Part shown: piece by piece, positions 7,533 to 15,868 of the stretch
How the letters are laid out: every line of letters starts with the position of its first letter
Position numbering within the stretch: the stretch's first letter is position 1
Assembly (NCBI GenBank): GCA_937996705.1
Contig: CALKUQ010000011.1
Location: 1-53,322 of the forward strand
DNA from: an uncultured Chlamydiae bacterium
Lineage (GTDB): Bacteria > Chlamydiota > Chlamydiia > Chlamydiales > 2-12-FULL-49-11
Direction: 5' to 3'
DNA length: 53,322 bases
Made by a program: the position numbers and the translations under genes
The notes under the pieces: model-generated
What the model saw: the letters and a program-made list of their open reading frames with translations, nothing else
The model's database searches: none
Told to the model about the DNA's origin: nothing

Positions 7533-9950
7533 CTAGGAGGAGAGCGATTGCAATCGAGCAGCAGCCGCTCTTAGCGTCATCGTTGGGGATGTTGGAGGGG
7601 CGCTGTCTGGGGCATCGTCAATTTGACTCATCCGGTCTTGCAAAAAGGTGATCCCCCTTTTAAAAGATTCTTCTTGGATGAATCCCCCCGTAAGGCTAGA
7701 GATAATGTGCCAAAAATAACCCTGTTGCTCTGAAGTTGCCGAGCTCATTATTCTTGTCTTTGACATAGCCAAATGAGCAAGAACGATGCCCGCTGTGACA
7801 GTTTCATCTTCGTGCGTCAGGATTATATTAAAATCGATGGGGCTTTTGTTATACTCACTATGCATTTCCTCATTCGTTGGATCGGCAATCCGAGTAGCAA
7901 CCTGCTCTTTTATTAAACGTTTAATTCTTGGAGAAAAATAGTCTATTGTTCCGGTGGTACAAACAGAGCCAATAGGGGAGCAGCCAAAGTAAGAGCTGAT
8001 TTTTGCAGAGCATTCACCTGTTTTTTTGTTTTTAAAAATCAAAATTTTATTTGGTTTTAAATTTCCATAGACTAAGCCGTTTTCATGAAGTTCTGAAATC
8101 CCTGTTAAAATCTGAGCACAAATTTCTAAAAATTGAGGGAATGTGGTTTCGTCGGGAGTTCTTGCAAAATAGCCCCCATTTACCCCCTCAGCAGAGCTTA
8201 TATGAAGTTGTTTGAAAAGATTGTGATTGGTTTGAAAAGAGGGTCTTTCTCCAGTGCATTCAACGCAGGTTAAGTCTCTTAATCCTTCCATAGCAGAGTT
8301 AGAAACTGTTGTTGTTCTTGAAAGGGTGTCTGTGCAAATAAGTACTTGCCTCGTTAGAAATTGATTAGGGTCTTTAGAAATTATTTCCCATCCATATTTT
8401 TTCTTTATACTATTATCTTTCATTTCGAGGGTTGATGGTGATTTTCTATTTAGAACAACTATCCATCTATTCCCCTCATCAGATCTAAGAGCTCTAAGGG
8501 AGTGGGGAAATTTTGGGCTAATTAATTGAGTCGATTCTTTTGTGTAGGCAGACGAATCATTAAAATAGATTTTTTTCCTTTTGAAGCCGGTTGCGTATCT
8601 AGAAATTTTAAGAATTTGCCCAAGGAAAAATCGAAAGTCTGATAAGAATGTATCATTTTTTCCCCCCTCTATAACGATCGAAAAATCTACAGTTGTTTCA
8701 TACGTCTCTTCGATTGGAATCCAAGCAGGGTGCTTTCTTAAGGATAAAATAGTTAATCTCTCAATTACTTGATCAATATTGACTGTGGGGCCTGGAGGAG
8801 GGGTATTTCTTTTTGCAGATTCTAATAGTTTCGTGTCGATTTTTTCTTGAAAATCTTGCATCGTGATACCCTCTGATTCTGGCCTAAATCCGGTAAGATC
8901 AAAGATCGTTCTCCAAAACAGGTCCATCTGCTCTACAGTGCCTTTTGAGGTTGTTAATTTAAGAGCCATGCTCGAGAAAACAAGTCCTAAACTTTGTAGC
9001 ATACTTTCAGGAGTTAGTTTCAACACTTTAGACTTTATGTGTTTGGGGTATTCTTTTATGATTTGCTCAATAGAAGCATCTGGGTGAGATTCTAAGACCT
9101 TTTGAAAAAGAGCATATCTGTGTAAAGGTGAGAGAAAGTTGAACGTTTGTTCTCTAAGCGAATCGTTAGATCTTTCAAGACTGCTTAGATCGCAAAATTT
9201 TGCGCTATATTTCCCATCATAGAAATAAATAACGACGTTTTCTGGTTTTAAATCTCCATGAATTAAATCAGCATTCATGAGGTTAAGCGCTCCTCTGGCT
9301 AAATTTAAAAAAATAGAGATCAGATCAGAGAAGTTAGGTTTTATAGAAAGAGAGTTAAGTTTTGAGCCGTCGCAAAGGGCTAAGGGAGCTGCATGGAATT
9401 TTTTATAGGTTTTATCTGCTGTTTGGTGAAAATGGATACTTTGAGATTCCACCCCTTCGCACTGTTTAGGAAGAAGTTCAAGGTAATTAATGAAAAATCT
9501 GTTTTCTGCAGTTTGGACCGCTTTAGCGCAAGCGATTGCTTCACATGTAAGACCTGATTCGATGGTGAATGTTACAAGCCATGCTTTTTTAACTATTTTA
9601 TGGACCCCTTTCCCTATGAGGGTTGCAGGGCTTTTCCTGTGTAAAGTAAGAATAAAGGAGGACGAGTTTAATTTTCTTATCGAGTGAGGAAGTTCTCGTT
9701 TATAGGGATTTATTAGGGCAAGGAGGGTCTTCCCGTAGGCATTTTTTCCTAGAGGATCTAGGTAAATTTTTTCAAAGCCAGAGGGTTGGGAAAACCATGC
9801 AAATGCAGAAGAAGCTATCTTATGTAAAGGGTGATAAGAAGGGAAATCAACAAAGGTGATATCTACGGGGAAAACCTTTTGAATATAAAATAGGCCCTCT
9901 AGGGCATGTCGATCACAACATTTAGGAGTTGCAGTGGTTGGAGAAAACAA
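7533..9950 (-). CDS. Tandem kinase-like/pseudokinase protein, paralogue 3
   Basis: This is 805 residues and the first of the three paralogues in transcription order. Module 1 carries GKGVHKIV (113-120), the lysine motif IACAK (139-143), HGDLKPEN (231-238) and CDLS (253-256). Module 2 carries YGNLKPNK near residue 626 and the shared CVECTGERPSF segment, as in the sisters (CVEC.GER). The C terminus has the family ending TLRAAAARLQSL. The start is TTG at 9950, preceded by GAGAGG six bases upstream; there is no nearby ATG, so a TTG start is the best choice. The gene is 132 bases downstream of ruvA on the same strand. No export signal is visible. In other chlamydiae, kinase-fold proteins can be type III effectors, but nothing here shows that. 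Confidence 0.82.
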   Translation of the reverse strand: MFSPTTATPKCCDRHALEGLFYIQKVFPVDITFVDFPSYHPLHKIASSAFAWFSQPSGFEKIYLDPLGKNAYGKTLLALINPYKRELPHSIRKLNSSSFILTLHRKSPATLIGKGVHKIVKKAWLVTFTIESGLTCEAIACAKAVQTAENRFFINYLELLPKQCEGVESQSIHFHQTADKTYKKFHAAPLALCDGSKLNSLSIKPNFSDLISIFLNLARGALNLMNADLIHGDLKPENVVIYFYDGKYSAKFCDLSSLERSNDSLREQTFNFLSPLHRYALFQKVLESHPDASIEQIIKEYPKHIKSKVLKLTPESMLQSLGLVFSSMALKLTTSKGTVEQMDLFWRTIFDLTGFRPESEGITMQDFQEKIDTKLLESAKRNTPPPGPTVNIDQVIERLTILSLRKHPAWIPIEETYETTVDFSIVIEGGKNDTFLSDFRFFLGQILKISRYATGFKRKKIYFNDSSAYTKESTQLISPKFPHSLRALRSDEGNRWIVVLNRKSPSTLEMKDNSIKKKYGWEIISKDPNQFLTRQVLICTDTLSRTTTVSNSAMEGLRDLTCVECTGERPSFQTNHNLFKQLHISSAEGVNGGYFARTPDETTFPQFLEICAQILTGISELHENGLVYGNLKPNKILIFKNKKTGECSAKISSYFGCSPIGSVCTTGTIDYFSPRIKRLIKEQVATRIADPTNEEMHSEYNKSPIDFNIILTHEDETVTAGIVLAHLAMSKTRIMSSATSEQQGYFWHIISSLTGGFIQEESFKRGITFLQDRMSQIDDAPDSAPPTSPTMTLRAAAARLQSLSS

Positions 9951-10082
9951 AAAAAACCTCTCTTAAAATTAGCTTGTTTATAGAGCTTGCGATTGAAAAA
10001 TCTATAACTTTCCGTATCAGAATCCTTCTAGAGATACAGAAGGGAAAAATAGTATATCTAAATAACTATATTAGGCAACTTT

Positions 10083-10670
10083 TTAGATATGCTTAAGAGC
10101 AGAAGTGATTAGACGAGGGAGATTCGGGCTCTCTTCAAGTGTCGAATCCATTGCTTTCTTGAGAGCTGTCTCGACAGCTTTTTGGTTATACCCAAGACGA
10201 ATTAGGGCGAGGCTTGCATCCGATAGAAGATCGTGATGAACATTTTTGGGGAGGGGAAGAGAGGAGTCGAGTTTGATCCGATCTTTCAGCTCAAGGGTGA
10301 GCCGTTCTGCACTTTTTTTCCCAATCCCAGGAATTTTGCAAAGTTTAGGGATATTTTTTGTTTCAATAGCAGTGTAGAGATCATTTAGGGGGATGTGACC
10401 AATAATGGAGATCGCAGTTTTTGCCCCAATCCCAGATATGGAAGTGATCAGTTCAAAGAGTTCTCGGTCTTTTCTTGAGATAAAACCAAAGAGTAAAAGA
10501 TCGTCTTCCCGAACAACAAGAGAGGTAAATAATTGGCAATCAGATCCCGATTCCAATACAGAGGTGTATAAATTTACTGGAATATAAATCTTATAGCCAA
10601 TCCCGCCCACCTCAACTACCGCATACTCAGGAGTTAAATGGGATACTCTCCCTCGAATCGACTCATACAT
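10083..10670 (-). CDS. ruvA: Holliday junction DNA helicase subunit RuvA
   Basis: RuvA binds four-way DNA junctions as a tetramer and loads the RuvB motor. The N-terminal OB-fold block MYESIRGRV...VVEVGGIGYKIYIP matches the family start, which supports ATG at 10670. The two helix-hairpin-helix motifs are ISGIGAKTAISII and IPGIGKKSAERLTLEL, at about residues 78-90 and 113-128. The C-terminal domain that contacts RuvB includes ALIRLGYNQKAVETAL. Length (195) is normal. It sits 23 bases after ruvC on the same strand, the usual pairing; ruvB is not in the window. AAGGGG lies immediately before the start codon, which is unusually close for a ribosome-binding site. Confidence 0.97.
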   Translation of the reverse strand: MYESIRGRVSHLTPEYAVVEVGGIGYKIYIPVNLYTSVLESGSDCQLFTSLVVREDDLLLFGFISRKDRELFELITSISGIGAKTAISIIGHIPLNDLYTAIETKNIPKLCKIPGIGKKSAERLTLELKDRIKLDSSLPLPKNVHHDLLSDASLALIRLGYNQKAVETALKKAMDSTLEESPNLPRLITSALKHI

Positions 10671-10693
10671 CCCCTTAATATAATCGCTTCATT

Positions 10694-11209
10694 CTATTTC
10701 AAGCAATTTCGATTTTTACTCTCCAATTTTACTAAAGGGGCAAAATGGGCGTGGGTAATTGCCAAAGCTAGCGCGTCTGTGGCATCTTCACGGACGTTAA
10801 GCTCTTTTTGTCCAAGAAGAATTTTGACCATATGGGCGACTGTCGCTTTTGTCGAATTCCCTTTTCCAGTAACTGCTTGTTTAGCTTTTGTGGGGGCATA
10901 TTCAAAGACAGGGATACCCTGTTTTGCTGCCGCTAGATAGGCCATGCCGCGCGCCATCCCTAGGGTAATTGCAGATTGGGGGTTTTTGTCTACAAATTGT
11001 GTTTCTACCGAAAGAGCGTCTGGCAGATGGATCTGGATAATTTTGCACAGTTCTTCGAAAATATAGAGATATTTGAGTTCAGGCCTCTCTCTTTGTTTGG
11101 GTTGGATGATTCCGCAATCGATGAATTGGTAGCGGTTGTTTTGAAAATTGATAATCCCCCATCCAGTTACTGCGGTTCCTGGATCTATGCCGATGATTTT
11201 TTTAGCCAT
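10694..11209 (-). CDS. ruvC: Crossover junction endodeoxyribonuclease RuvC
   Basis: RuvC resolves Holliday junctions by paired nicking. The RNase-H-like fold starts with KKIIGIDPGTAVTGWGII, which carries the first catalytic Asp, and continues with LSVETQFVDKNPQSA (Glu) and REDATDALALAITHAH (the final acidic pair). Length is 171 residues, as usual. It is the first gene of the minus-strand run with ruvA and the kinase-like cluster downstream. The start codon is only 35 bases from the divergent start of the heptosyltransferase fusion, so promoters for both genes must be within or beside this short gap. Confidence 0.97.
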   Translation of the reverse strand: MAKKIIGIDPGTAVTGWGIINFQNNRYQFIDCGIIQPKQRERPELKYLYIFEELCKIIQIHLPDALSVETQFVDKNPQSAITLGMARGMAYLAAAKQGIPVFEYAPTKAKQAVTGKGNSTKATVAHMVKILLGQKELNVREDATDALALAITHAHFAPLVKLESKNRNCLK

Positions 11210-11244
11210 TTTAATAAAGTAAAATTTTCGGTATTTTAGATGCT

Positions 11245-13038
11245 ATGAAAATTGTTGTGAGAATGCCAAATTGGATCGGGGATTTTGTTATGGGTCTCCC
11301 TATTCTTGAAGATTTGCGTACCCTTTACCCTGGTGCAACAATCTCTGTTATCTGTAAAACTGGTTTTACAGATCTGTTAGACTCTAATCCTTATGTGGAT
11401 GAAATTATTGAAATCCCTCATAAGGGGAGGTTTTTTCCCAAGGGGCTGATCGGAAAACTTCGTCAGAAAAAATTTGACCTCGGTGTTTTACTTACCAATT
11501 CTTTCTCCTCTGCCTGGCATTTTTTTGTAGGTGGAGTGAAGAGACGTGTAGGATTTTATAAAAAGTCGCGAGCATTTCTCCTTACACAAAACATCCCTTT
11601 TCCTCAGAATAGGGAAAAACAGCATCTTGTTACCACTTACAAAGCGCTGATTGGCTCCGATTCAAACACCTCTCCCCAGTTATTTACCCACCCGAGAAAG
11701 AGAAAAATTGGGAAAACCCTCTTTGGAATTAATCCAGGGGCTGCCTATGGAAGCGCAAAATGTTGGCTGCCTGAGCGATTTAGAGAGGTGATCAGCGCCC
11801 TTTTAGACGAGGTTCCCAACAGCGAAGTTCATCTCTTTGGCGATAGAGTTACAAAGCCCCTAGTCGATCTAATTTCTTTAGGTTTTGATGAAAGGGTATT
11901 CAACCATGCGGGGAAGACAACCATCAAGGAGCTCATTCAAGAAATCGGAAGGCTTGATGTTTTTTTGACCAATGATTCAGGCCCTATGCATATTGCAGCG
12001 AGCCTTGGGGTCCCTTTGGTGGCACTTTTTGGCTCAACAAATCCTTGTGTAACCAGCCCTTATAAAACAGGGAAAGTGCTCTACAAATCAGTCTCTTGCT
12101 CCCCTTGCTATAAGAGAGTCTGCCCGATTGATTTTCGTTGCATGAAGCAAATTGAGGTAGAAGAGGTGGTTCGGGAGATGAAGTTTGGATTGATTGCCAA
12201 AGCGAGCTCCCAAAACTATTCTCCCCCTGTTTTTGAAGGGGCAAAAGAGCCAGAAGTTTCTAGAGAAACGCCCCCTTCTACTTCAAAAGTGGGGACGATT
12301 ATTATGGCTGCTGGGATGGGTAGGAGGCTTGGTTTTGGAGGGCCAAAGGGGTGTTTTGAGATTAACGGGAAAAGCCTCTATGAAACAGTTCTCGAAAAAA
12401 TTTCTGGAAGGGTGGCCATTATGACCTCTCCTGCAACCCATTTAGCGACGAAAAAATTTTTAGAAGGTAAAGGGTTTACTCACGTTGACCTCTTCCAAGA
12501 GCGGTGTTTGCCAAGACTTTCAAGTTCTTACGAGGAGTCACCAGAGGGCAATGGGGCCCTATTTTCCACATTTTTTGGCTCACCGTTATGGAATAAATGG
12601 GGCGATGTTGAAGAAATTCGGGTCCTCCCCATCGATAATCCTCTTGCAGAGCCTATTTCTGCATGCGGGGGAGATCTTGCCATTTTGGCTGTGGAGAAGA
12701 GATTTGCAGAAGAACCCATCGGTGTTTTACTCGATTTAGAGGGGAAACTTTTTGTCTGTGAATATTCAGAGCTACCCAAGGGGCATAATTTTAATTCAAA
12801 GTTAGGGTATAGTGGGATTTTTTCTTGCAGTAAAACATTTTTTGAACGTGCAGCTCACGCAGAGCTTCCTTGGCATAGCGTGACAAGAAATGGGGTAAAA
12901 CATTTTGAAACGTTCGTTTTTGACGCATTTTCGTTAGCAAAAACCTATAAAATTATTTTGAAACCGAGAAAAACTGCCTTTGCCCCTATAAAAACAAAAG
13001 AAGATGTGGTACAATTTACCCAAGAGGTGATGAAATGA
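11245..13038 (+). CDS. Heptosyltransferase fused to a UDP-sugar pyrophosphorylase-like domain
   Basis: A 597-residue two-domain protein. Residues 1 to about 315 are a family 9 glycosyltransferase of the WaaF (ADP-heptose:LPS heptosyltransferase) type: start MKIVVRMPNWIGDFVMGLP, the nucleotide-sugar block FLTNDSGPMHIAASLGVPL and GSTNP, then a cysteine-rich CSPCYKRVCP. Residues from about 346 are a nucleotidyltransferase with GTIIMAAGMGRRLGFGGPKG, the ESPEGNGA and LPIDNPLA blocks, and HNFNSKLGYSGIF, as in UDP-GlcNAc/UDP-glucose pyrophosphorylases. No stop or frameshift separates the halves. From memory, a UDPGP-family gene also sits beside gpsA in Chlamydia, so the second half is in its ancestral place and the first half looks added. 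The start lacks a clear Shine-Dalgarno. The stop overlaps gpsA by four bases (ATGA). Exact sugar substrates are not readable from sequence. Confidence 0.88.
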   Translation: MKIVVRMPNWIGDFVMGLPILEDLRTLYPGATISVICKTGFTDLLDSNPYVDEIIEIPHKGRFFPKGLIGKLRQKKFDLGVLLTNSFSSAWHFFVGGVKRRVGFYKKSRAFLLTQNIPFPQNREKQHLVTTYKALIGSDSNTSPQLFTHPRKRKIGKTLFGINPGAAYGSAKCWLPERFREVISALLDEVPNSEVHLFGDRVTKPLVDLISLGFDERVFNHAGKTTIKELIQEIGRLDVFLTNDSGPMHIAASLGVPLVALFGSTNPCVTSPYKTGKVLYKSVSCSPCYKRVCPIDFRCMKQIEVEEVVREMKFGLIAKASSQNYSPPVFEGAKEPEVSRETPPSTSKVGTIIMAAGMGRRLGFGGPKGCFEINGKSLYETVLEKISGRVAIMTSPATHLATKKFLEGKGFTHVDLFQERCLPRLSSSYEESPEGNGALFSTFFGSPLWNKWGDVEEIRVLPIDNPLAEPISACGGDLAILAVEKRFAEEPIGVLLDLEGKLFVCEYSELPKGHNFNSKLGYSGIFSCSKTFFERAAHAELPWHSVTRNGVKHFETFVFDAFSLAKTYKIILKPRKTAFAPIKTKEDVVQFTQEVMK

Positions 13039-14018
13039 GAGTAGGATTTTTAGGAAGTGGTGCTTGGGGAATTACTCTAGCAGACCTGATTTCAAGAAAC
13101 GGCCATGAGCTTGTTTTATGGTCTATTGAAGAGGACGTATTAAAGCATTTAGAAGAGTTTTCAAGACATCCAAAATTCAAAGACTTTCCCGTGAGTGAGA
13201 CAATTACTTATACACGAGATCTCCAAGAGATCCTCGACTGTGATGTAATTGTCGAGTGTGTCACAGCAAAAGGATTTAGACCAGTTTGTGAAGCGCTTAA
13301 ATCGCTCTCAGTCCCTTTTATCATCACATCAAAAGGAATCGAGCAGGAGAGTGGGAAGCTTTTAGTAGAAGTTGCCTATGAGATTTTTTCTAGAAAAGAT
13401 CTCATCGGTTGCATGAGCGGCCCTACTCTTGCAAAAGAGGTGATGTTCAAACATCCTACAGCGGCAGTCGGTGCAAGCGAAAATGATCAAGTTGCAGAGA
13501 TGATTAAAGAGGTGTTTGAATCTCCCAATTTTCATATCACACTCAGTAGCGATATCTTTGGAGTTGCGGTGGGGGGCTCTGTTAAAAACGTCATTGCAAT
13601 CGCTTCCGGCCTTGCAGAGGGGCTTGAGTACGGTTATAACACAAAGGCTCTAATCATCACCCAAGGTCTCAAAGAGATGTGTGAAATCGCTAAAATTAAA
13701 GGGGGCAAACAAGAGACTTGTTACGGCCTCTCTGGAATTGGCGACTTAATTGTTACAGGAGTGTCCAATCTTAGCCGTAATTTCTCATTTGGCTCACTGA
13801 TAGGAAGTGGAGGAACAGCAATCCTTGCCAAAGAAAAAATTGGGATGGTTGTTGAAGGGGAATACACGGTCCTTTCTGCTTATAATATTGCAAGGGAGCA
13901 TGGGTTAGATCTTCCGATAATAGGGGCCATGTACCAAGTGATTTATGAAGGCAAGGAGCCTGAGATTGCTTTTGAGGAGATGCTTTCTGCGATCAATTTG
14001 TTAGAGGCAGCCCTTTAG
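13035..14018 (+). CDS. gpsA: Glycerol-3-phosphate dehydrogenase [NAD(P)+]
   Basis: Makes sn-glycerol 3-phosphate from dihydroxyacetone phosphate for phospholipid synthesis. The N-terminal Rossmann motif is GFLGSGAWGITLA; the catalytic Lys lies in GGSVKNVIAIASGLAEGL; TKALIITQGLKEM and CYGLSGIGDLIVT are further family blocks. Length (327) is typical. It overlaps the preceding fusion gene by four bases, so the two are translationally coupled; GAGGTG lies just upstream of its ATG. A terminator-like hairpin lies about 140 bases downstream. Confidence 0.97.
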   Translation: MRVGFLGSGAWGITLADLISRNGHELVLWSIEEDVLKHLEEFSRHPKFKDFPVSETITYTRDLQEILDCDVIVECVTAKGFRPVCEALKSLSVPFIITSKGIEQESGKLLVEVAYEIFSRKDLIGCMSGPTLAKEVMFKHPTAAVGASENDQVAEMIKEVFESPNFHITLSSDIFGVAVGGSVKNVIAIASGLAEGLEYGYNTKALIITQGLKEMCEIAKIKGGKQETCYGLSGIGDLIVTGVSNLSRNFSFGSLIGSGGTAILAKEKIGMVVEGEYTVLSAYNIAREHGLDLPIIGAMYQVIYEGKEPEIAFEEMLSAINLLEAAL

Positions 14019-14159
14019 GAGAGTACGGCGAACGATCTTTTAGATCAACGAACGCCCGCATCCGCGAGCGTGCCTTTTGCCCAATTTAAAGCACTATAAT
14101 TTCTATCCATACTCCAATCTTGCAATCTGTTTGTGCAAACAAGGGCCCCCACGTTAAGA

Positions 14160-14182
14160 AAAATCGTCCGGCGGACGGTTTT
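14160..14182. terminator. GC-rich hairpin, possible terminator after gpsA
   Basis: Arms 14160-14169 and 14173-14182 pair over ten bases with one G-U pair, around a three-base loop, and the right arm ends in four T. It could work on either strand. The rest of the 332-base gap (14019-14350) has no ORF of note and a promoter-like site at 14181-14209. Confidence 0.45.
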
Positions 14183-14209
14183 GATGGGACGAAAACGTTC
14201 ACTTATAAT
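14181..14209 (+). promoter_or_regulatory. Strong-looking promoter upstream of nnr
   Basis: TTGATG (14181-14186) and TATAAT (14204-14209) are 17 bases apart. The -35 box overlaps the right end of the hairpin at 14160-14182. Transcription from here would give a leader of about 150 bases before the ATG at 14369. Confidence 0.55.
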
Positions 14210-14368
14210 CAGTTACATGTTTGGGTGTAATGTCTTAAATGAAGGCAACTTCGTCCTTTCTAATTTTTGAATTTGGAAACAGAGCCTTTTAATTGTATCG
14301 GTAAGGCCAGTTAATAATAGGTTTGCAAAATTGAGGGGGGTGGTGGTAGGGTGGAACGGGGAGGAGTT

Positions 14369-15796
14369 ATGGGAAGGAAGAGATCAGATCTTGTTCTTGA
14401 GGGTGAAGAGGTTGTGTTTGCAAGTGAGGGGGTGAAAGAGGAGAGGCGTTTCATTTCGGAGGGAAAGGGGAGTGTCGAAGTTTTAATGGAGAGGGCCGCT
14501 GAGGGAATTTTTACGGTTGCTTTGGAGTGTATCAAGGGGGAGGGGTTAACGGGTGAGGTGGTTGTTTTATGTGGAAAAGGAAATAATGGGGGCGATGCTG
14601 CTCTTGTGGGTAAAAAACTTGCGGGTGCAGGGTTTCAGGTAACTGCCCATAAAATTTTTGATTTGCTTGATGGTAGTGGTGTGGAGTTTCCTGAGAACGG
14701 GTTAGTCATTGATGGGATTTTTGGTACGGGCTTTCGAGGGGAAGTTACTGGTATTGCAAAAGATGTGATTGAGAAATTAAATGCTTCGCCTAACTTTGTT
14801 TTGGCTATTGACATCCCTTCAGGGGTGTGTGGAGATAGTGGGATCGTAGAGGGGGTAGCCGTCGATGCTGACGTTACTGTATATATAGGCTCTTTAAAAG
14901 TAGGGCATTTTTACAACAACGGATTTGATCATGTCGGAAAATTGGTTAGAGTTGATATCGGCCTTTTTTTTACACTCCAACCTTTTGCAAATGTTGTAAA
15001 TCGGGGAATCGTACCGAATAATTTACCAAGACGAAGGAGGACGGCTAATAAATATAGTGTGGGTCAAGTGCTTGCGATTGCTGGCTCGCCTGGCATGGCT
15101 GGATCTGCAATTCTTGCAGCAACTGCCGCCCTTAAAAGTGGAGCTGGAATTGTAAAAGTGTTCCATCCTCTGGGAATGGAGTGTGAGTTTTCAAAGGCTC
15201 CCCCTGAAATCATCAAACGGCCCTTTTCTAATAGCGAGCCAATCTTGGAAGAATTGTATCGAACCAAAGCAATTTTGGTTGGATGCGGGCTAGGGCGTGG
15301 GGAAGCGATCCCGAAGATGCTAGACGAGCTCTATAAAATTGCTAAGTGCCCCTTTGTAATTGATGGCGACGCCCTTTTCTTTTTTCAAGGGGGGGTAAAA
15401 CAGGTAATTCTTACCCCACATAAAGGGGAGCTTTACCACTTGTTAAAGATCAAAAAGCCTACTAGCGATTTAAAACTTCTGGAGCTTGCTCAAGAATTTG
15501 CAAATCAAAACGATTTGGTTCTTGTTTGTAAAGGGGCCCCCACTACAATTGTTGCAAAAAATTTTCCGAAAATTGTTGTCCCTTATGGAAATTGCGGAAT
15601 GGCCTCTGCTGGAATGGGGGATGTCCTTGCCGGGATTATTGCAGCGTTTTTAGCTCAAGGTAAAAATTTACGAGAAGCTGCTATTTTAGGAGTAACTGTT
15701 CACGCTCTTGCAGGTGATGTAGCTAAAGAGGTTAAGTCTGAATATTCGTTAGTTGCTTCAGATTTAATTAGGGCGCTTTCTGAAGTTTTCAAATAA
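14369..15796 (+). CDS. nnr: Bifunctional NAD(P)H-hydrate epimerase / ADP-dependent dehydratase
   Basis: Repairs hydrated NAD(P)H: the N-terminal YjeF_N domain interconverts the epimers and the C-terminal ribokinase-like domain dehydrates the S form using ADP. N-domain motifs: VLMERAAEGI, GKGNNGGDAALVGKKL and AIDIPSGVCGDSG. C-domain motifs: VLAIAGSPGMAGSAILAA, VILTPHKGEL and CGMASAGMGDVLAGIIAAFL, which includes the catalytic Asp of the GxGD motif. The fusion of the two domains is standard in bacteria. ATG at 14369 follows GGGGAGGAG closely; an in-frame GTG at 14351 would add six residues. A promoter-like site lies upstream. The next gene starts 72 bases later on the same strand. Confidence 0.95.
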   Translation: MGRKRSDLVLEGEEVVFASEGVKEERRFISEGKGSVEVLMERAAEGIFTVALECIKGEGLTGEVVVLCGKGNNGGDAALVGKKLAGAGFQVTAHKIFDLLDGSGVEFPENGLVIDGIFGTGFRGEVTGIAKDVIEKLNASPNFVLAIDIPSGVCGDSGIVEGVAVDADVTVYIGSLKVGHFYNNGFDHVGKLVRVDIGLFFTLQPFANVVNRGIVPNNLPRRRRTANKYSVGQVLAIAGSPGMAGSAILAATAALKSGAGIVKVFHPLGMECEFSKAPPEIIKRPFSNSEPILEELYRTKAILVGCGLGRGEAIPKMLDELYKIAKCPFVIDGDALFFFQGGVKQVILTPHKGELYHLLKIKKPTSDLKLLELAQEFANQNDLVLVCKGAPTTIVAKNFPKIVVPYGNCGMASAGMGDVLAGIIAAFLAQGKNLREAAILGVTVHALAGDVAKEVKSEYSLVASDLIRALSEVFK

Positions 15797-15868
15797 ATAA
15801 CTATATACAGTTAAGTTTTTTTTTGTATCTTGCTTTTAGAGCATATAAAGTTTTGTTTGGGGGTTATT

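Noticed and set aside
10024..10043. Terminator after ruvA
   Set aside because: CCTTCT/AGAAGG gives only a 6-bp stem with no T-run on the minus strand.
11983..12779. Alternative frames within the heptosyltransferase-pyrophosphorylase gene that might show a broken fusion
   Set aside because: The main frame reads through both domains with family motifs on each side and normal coding character; the others are shadows.
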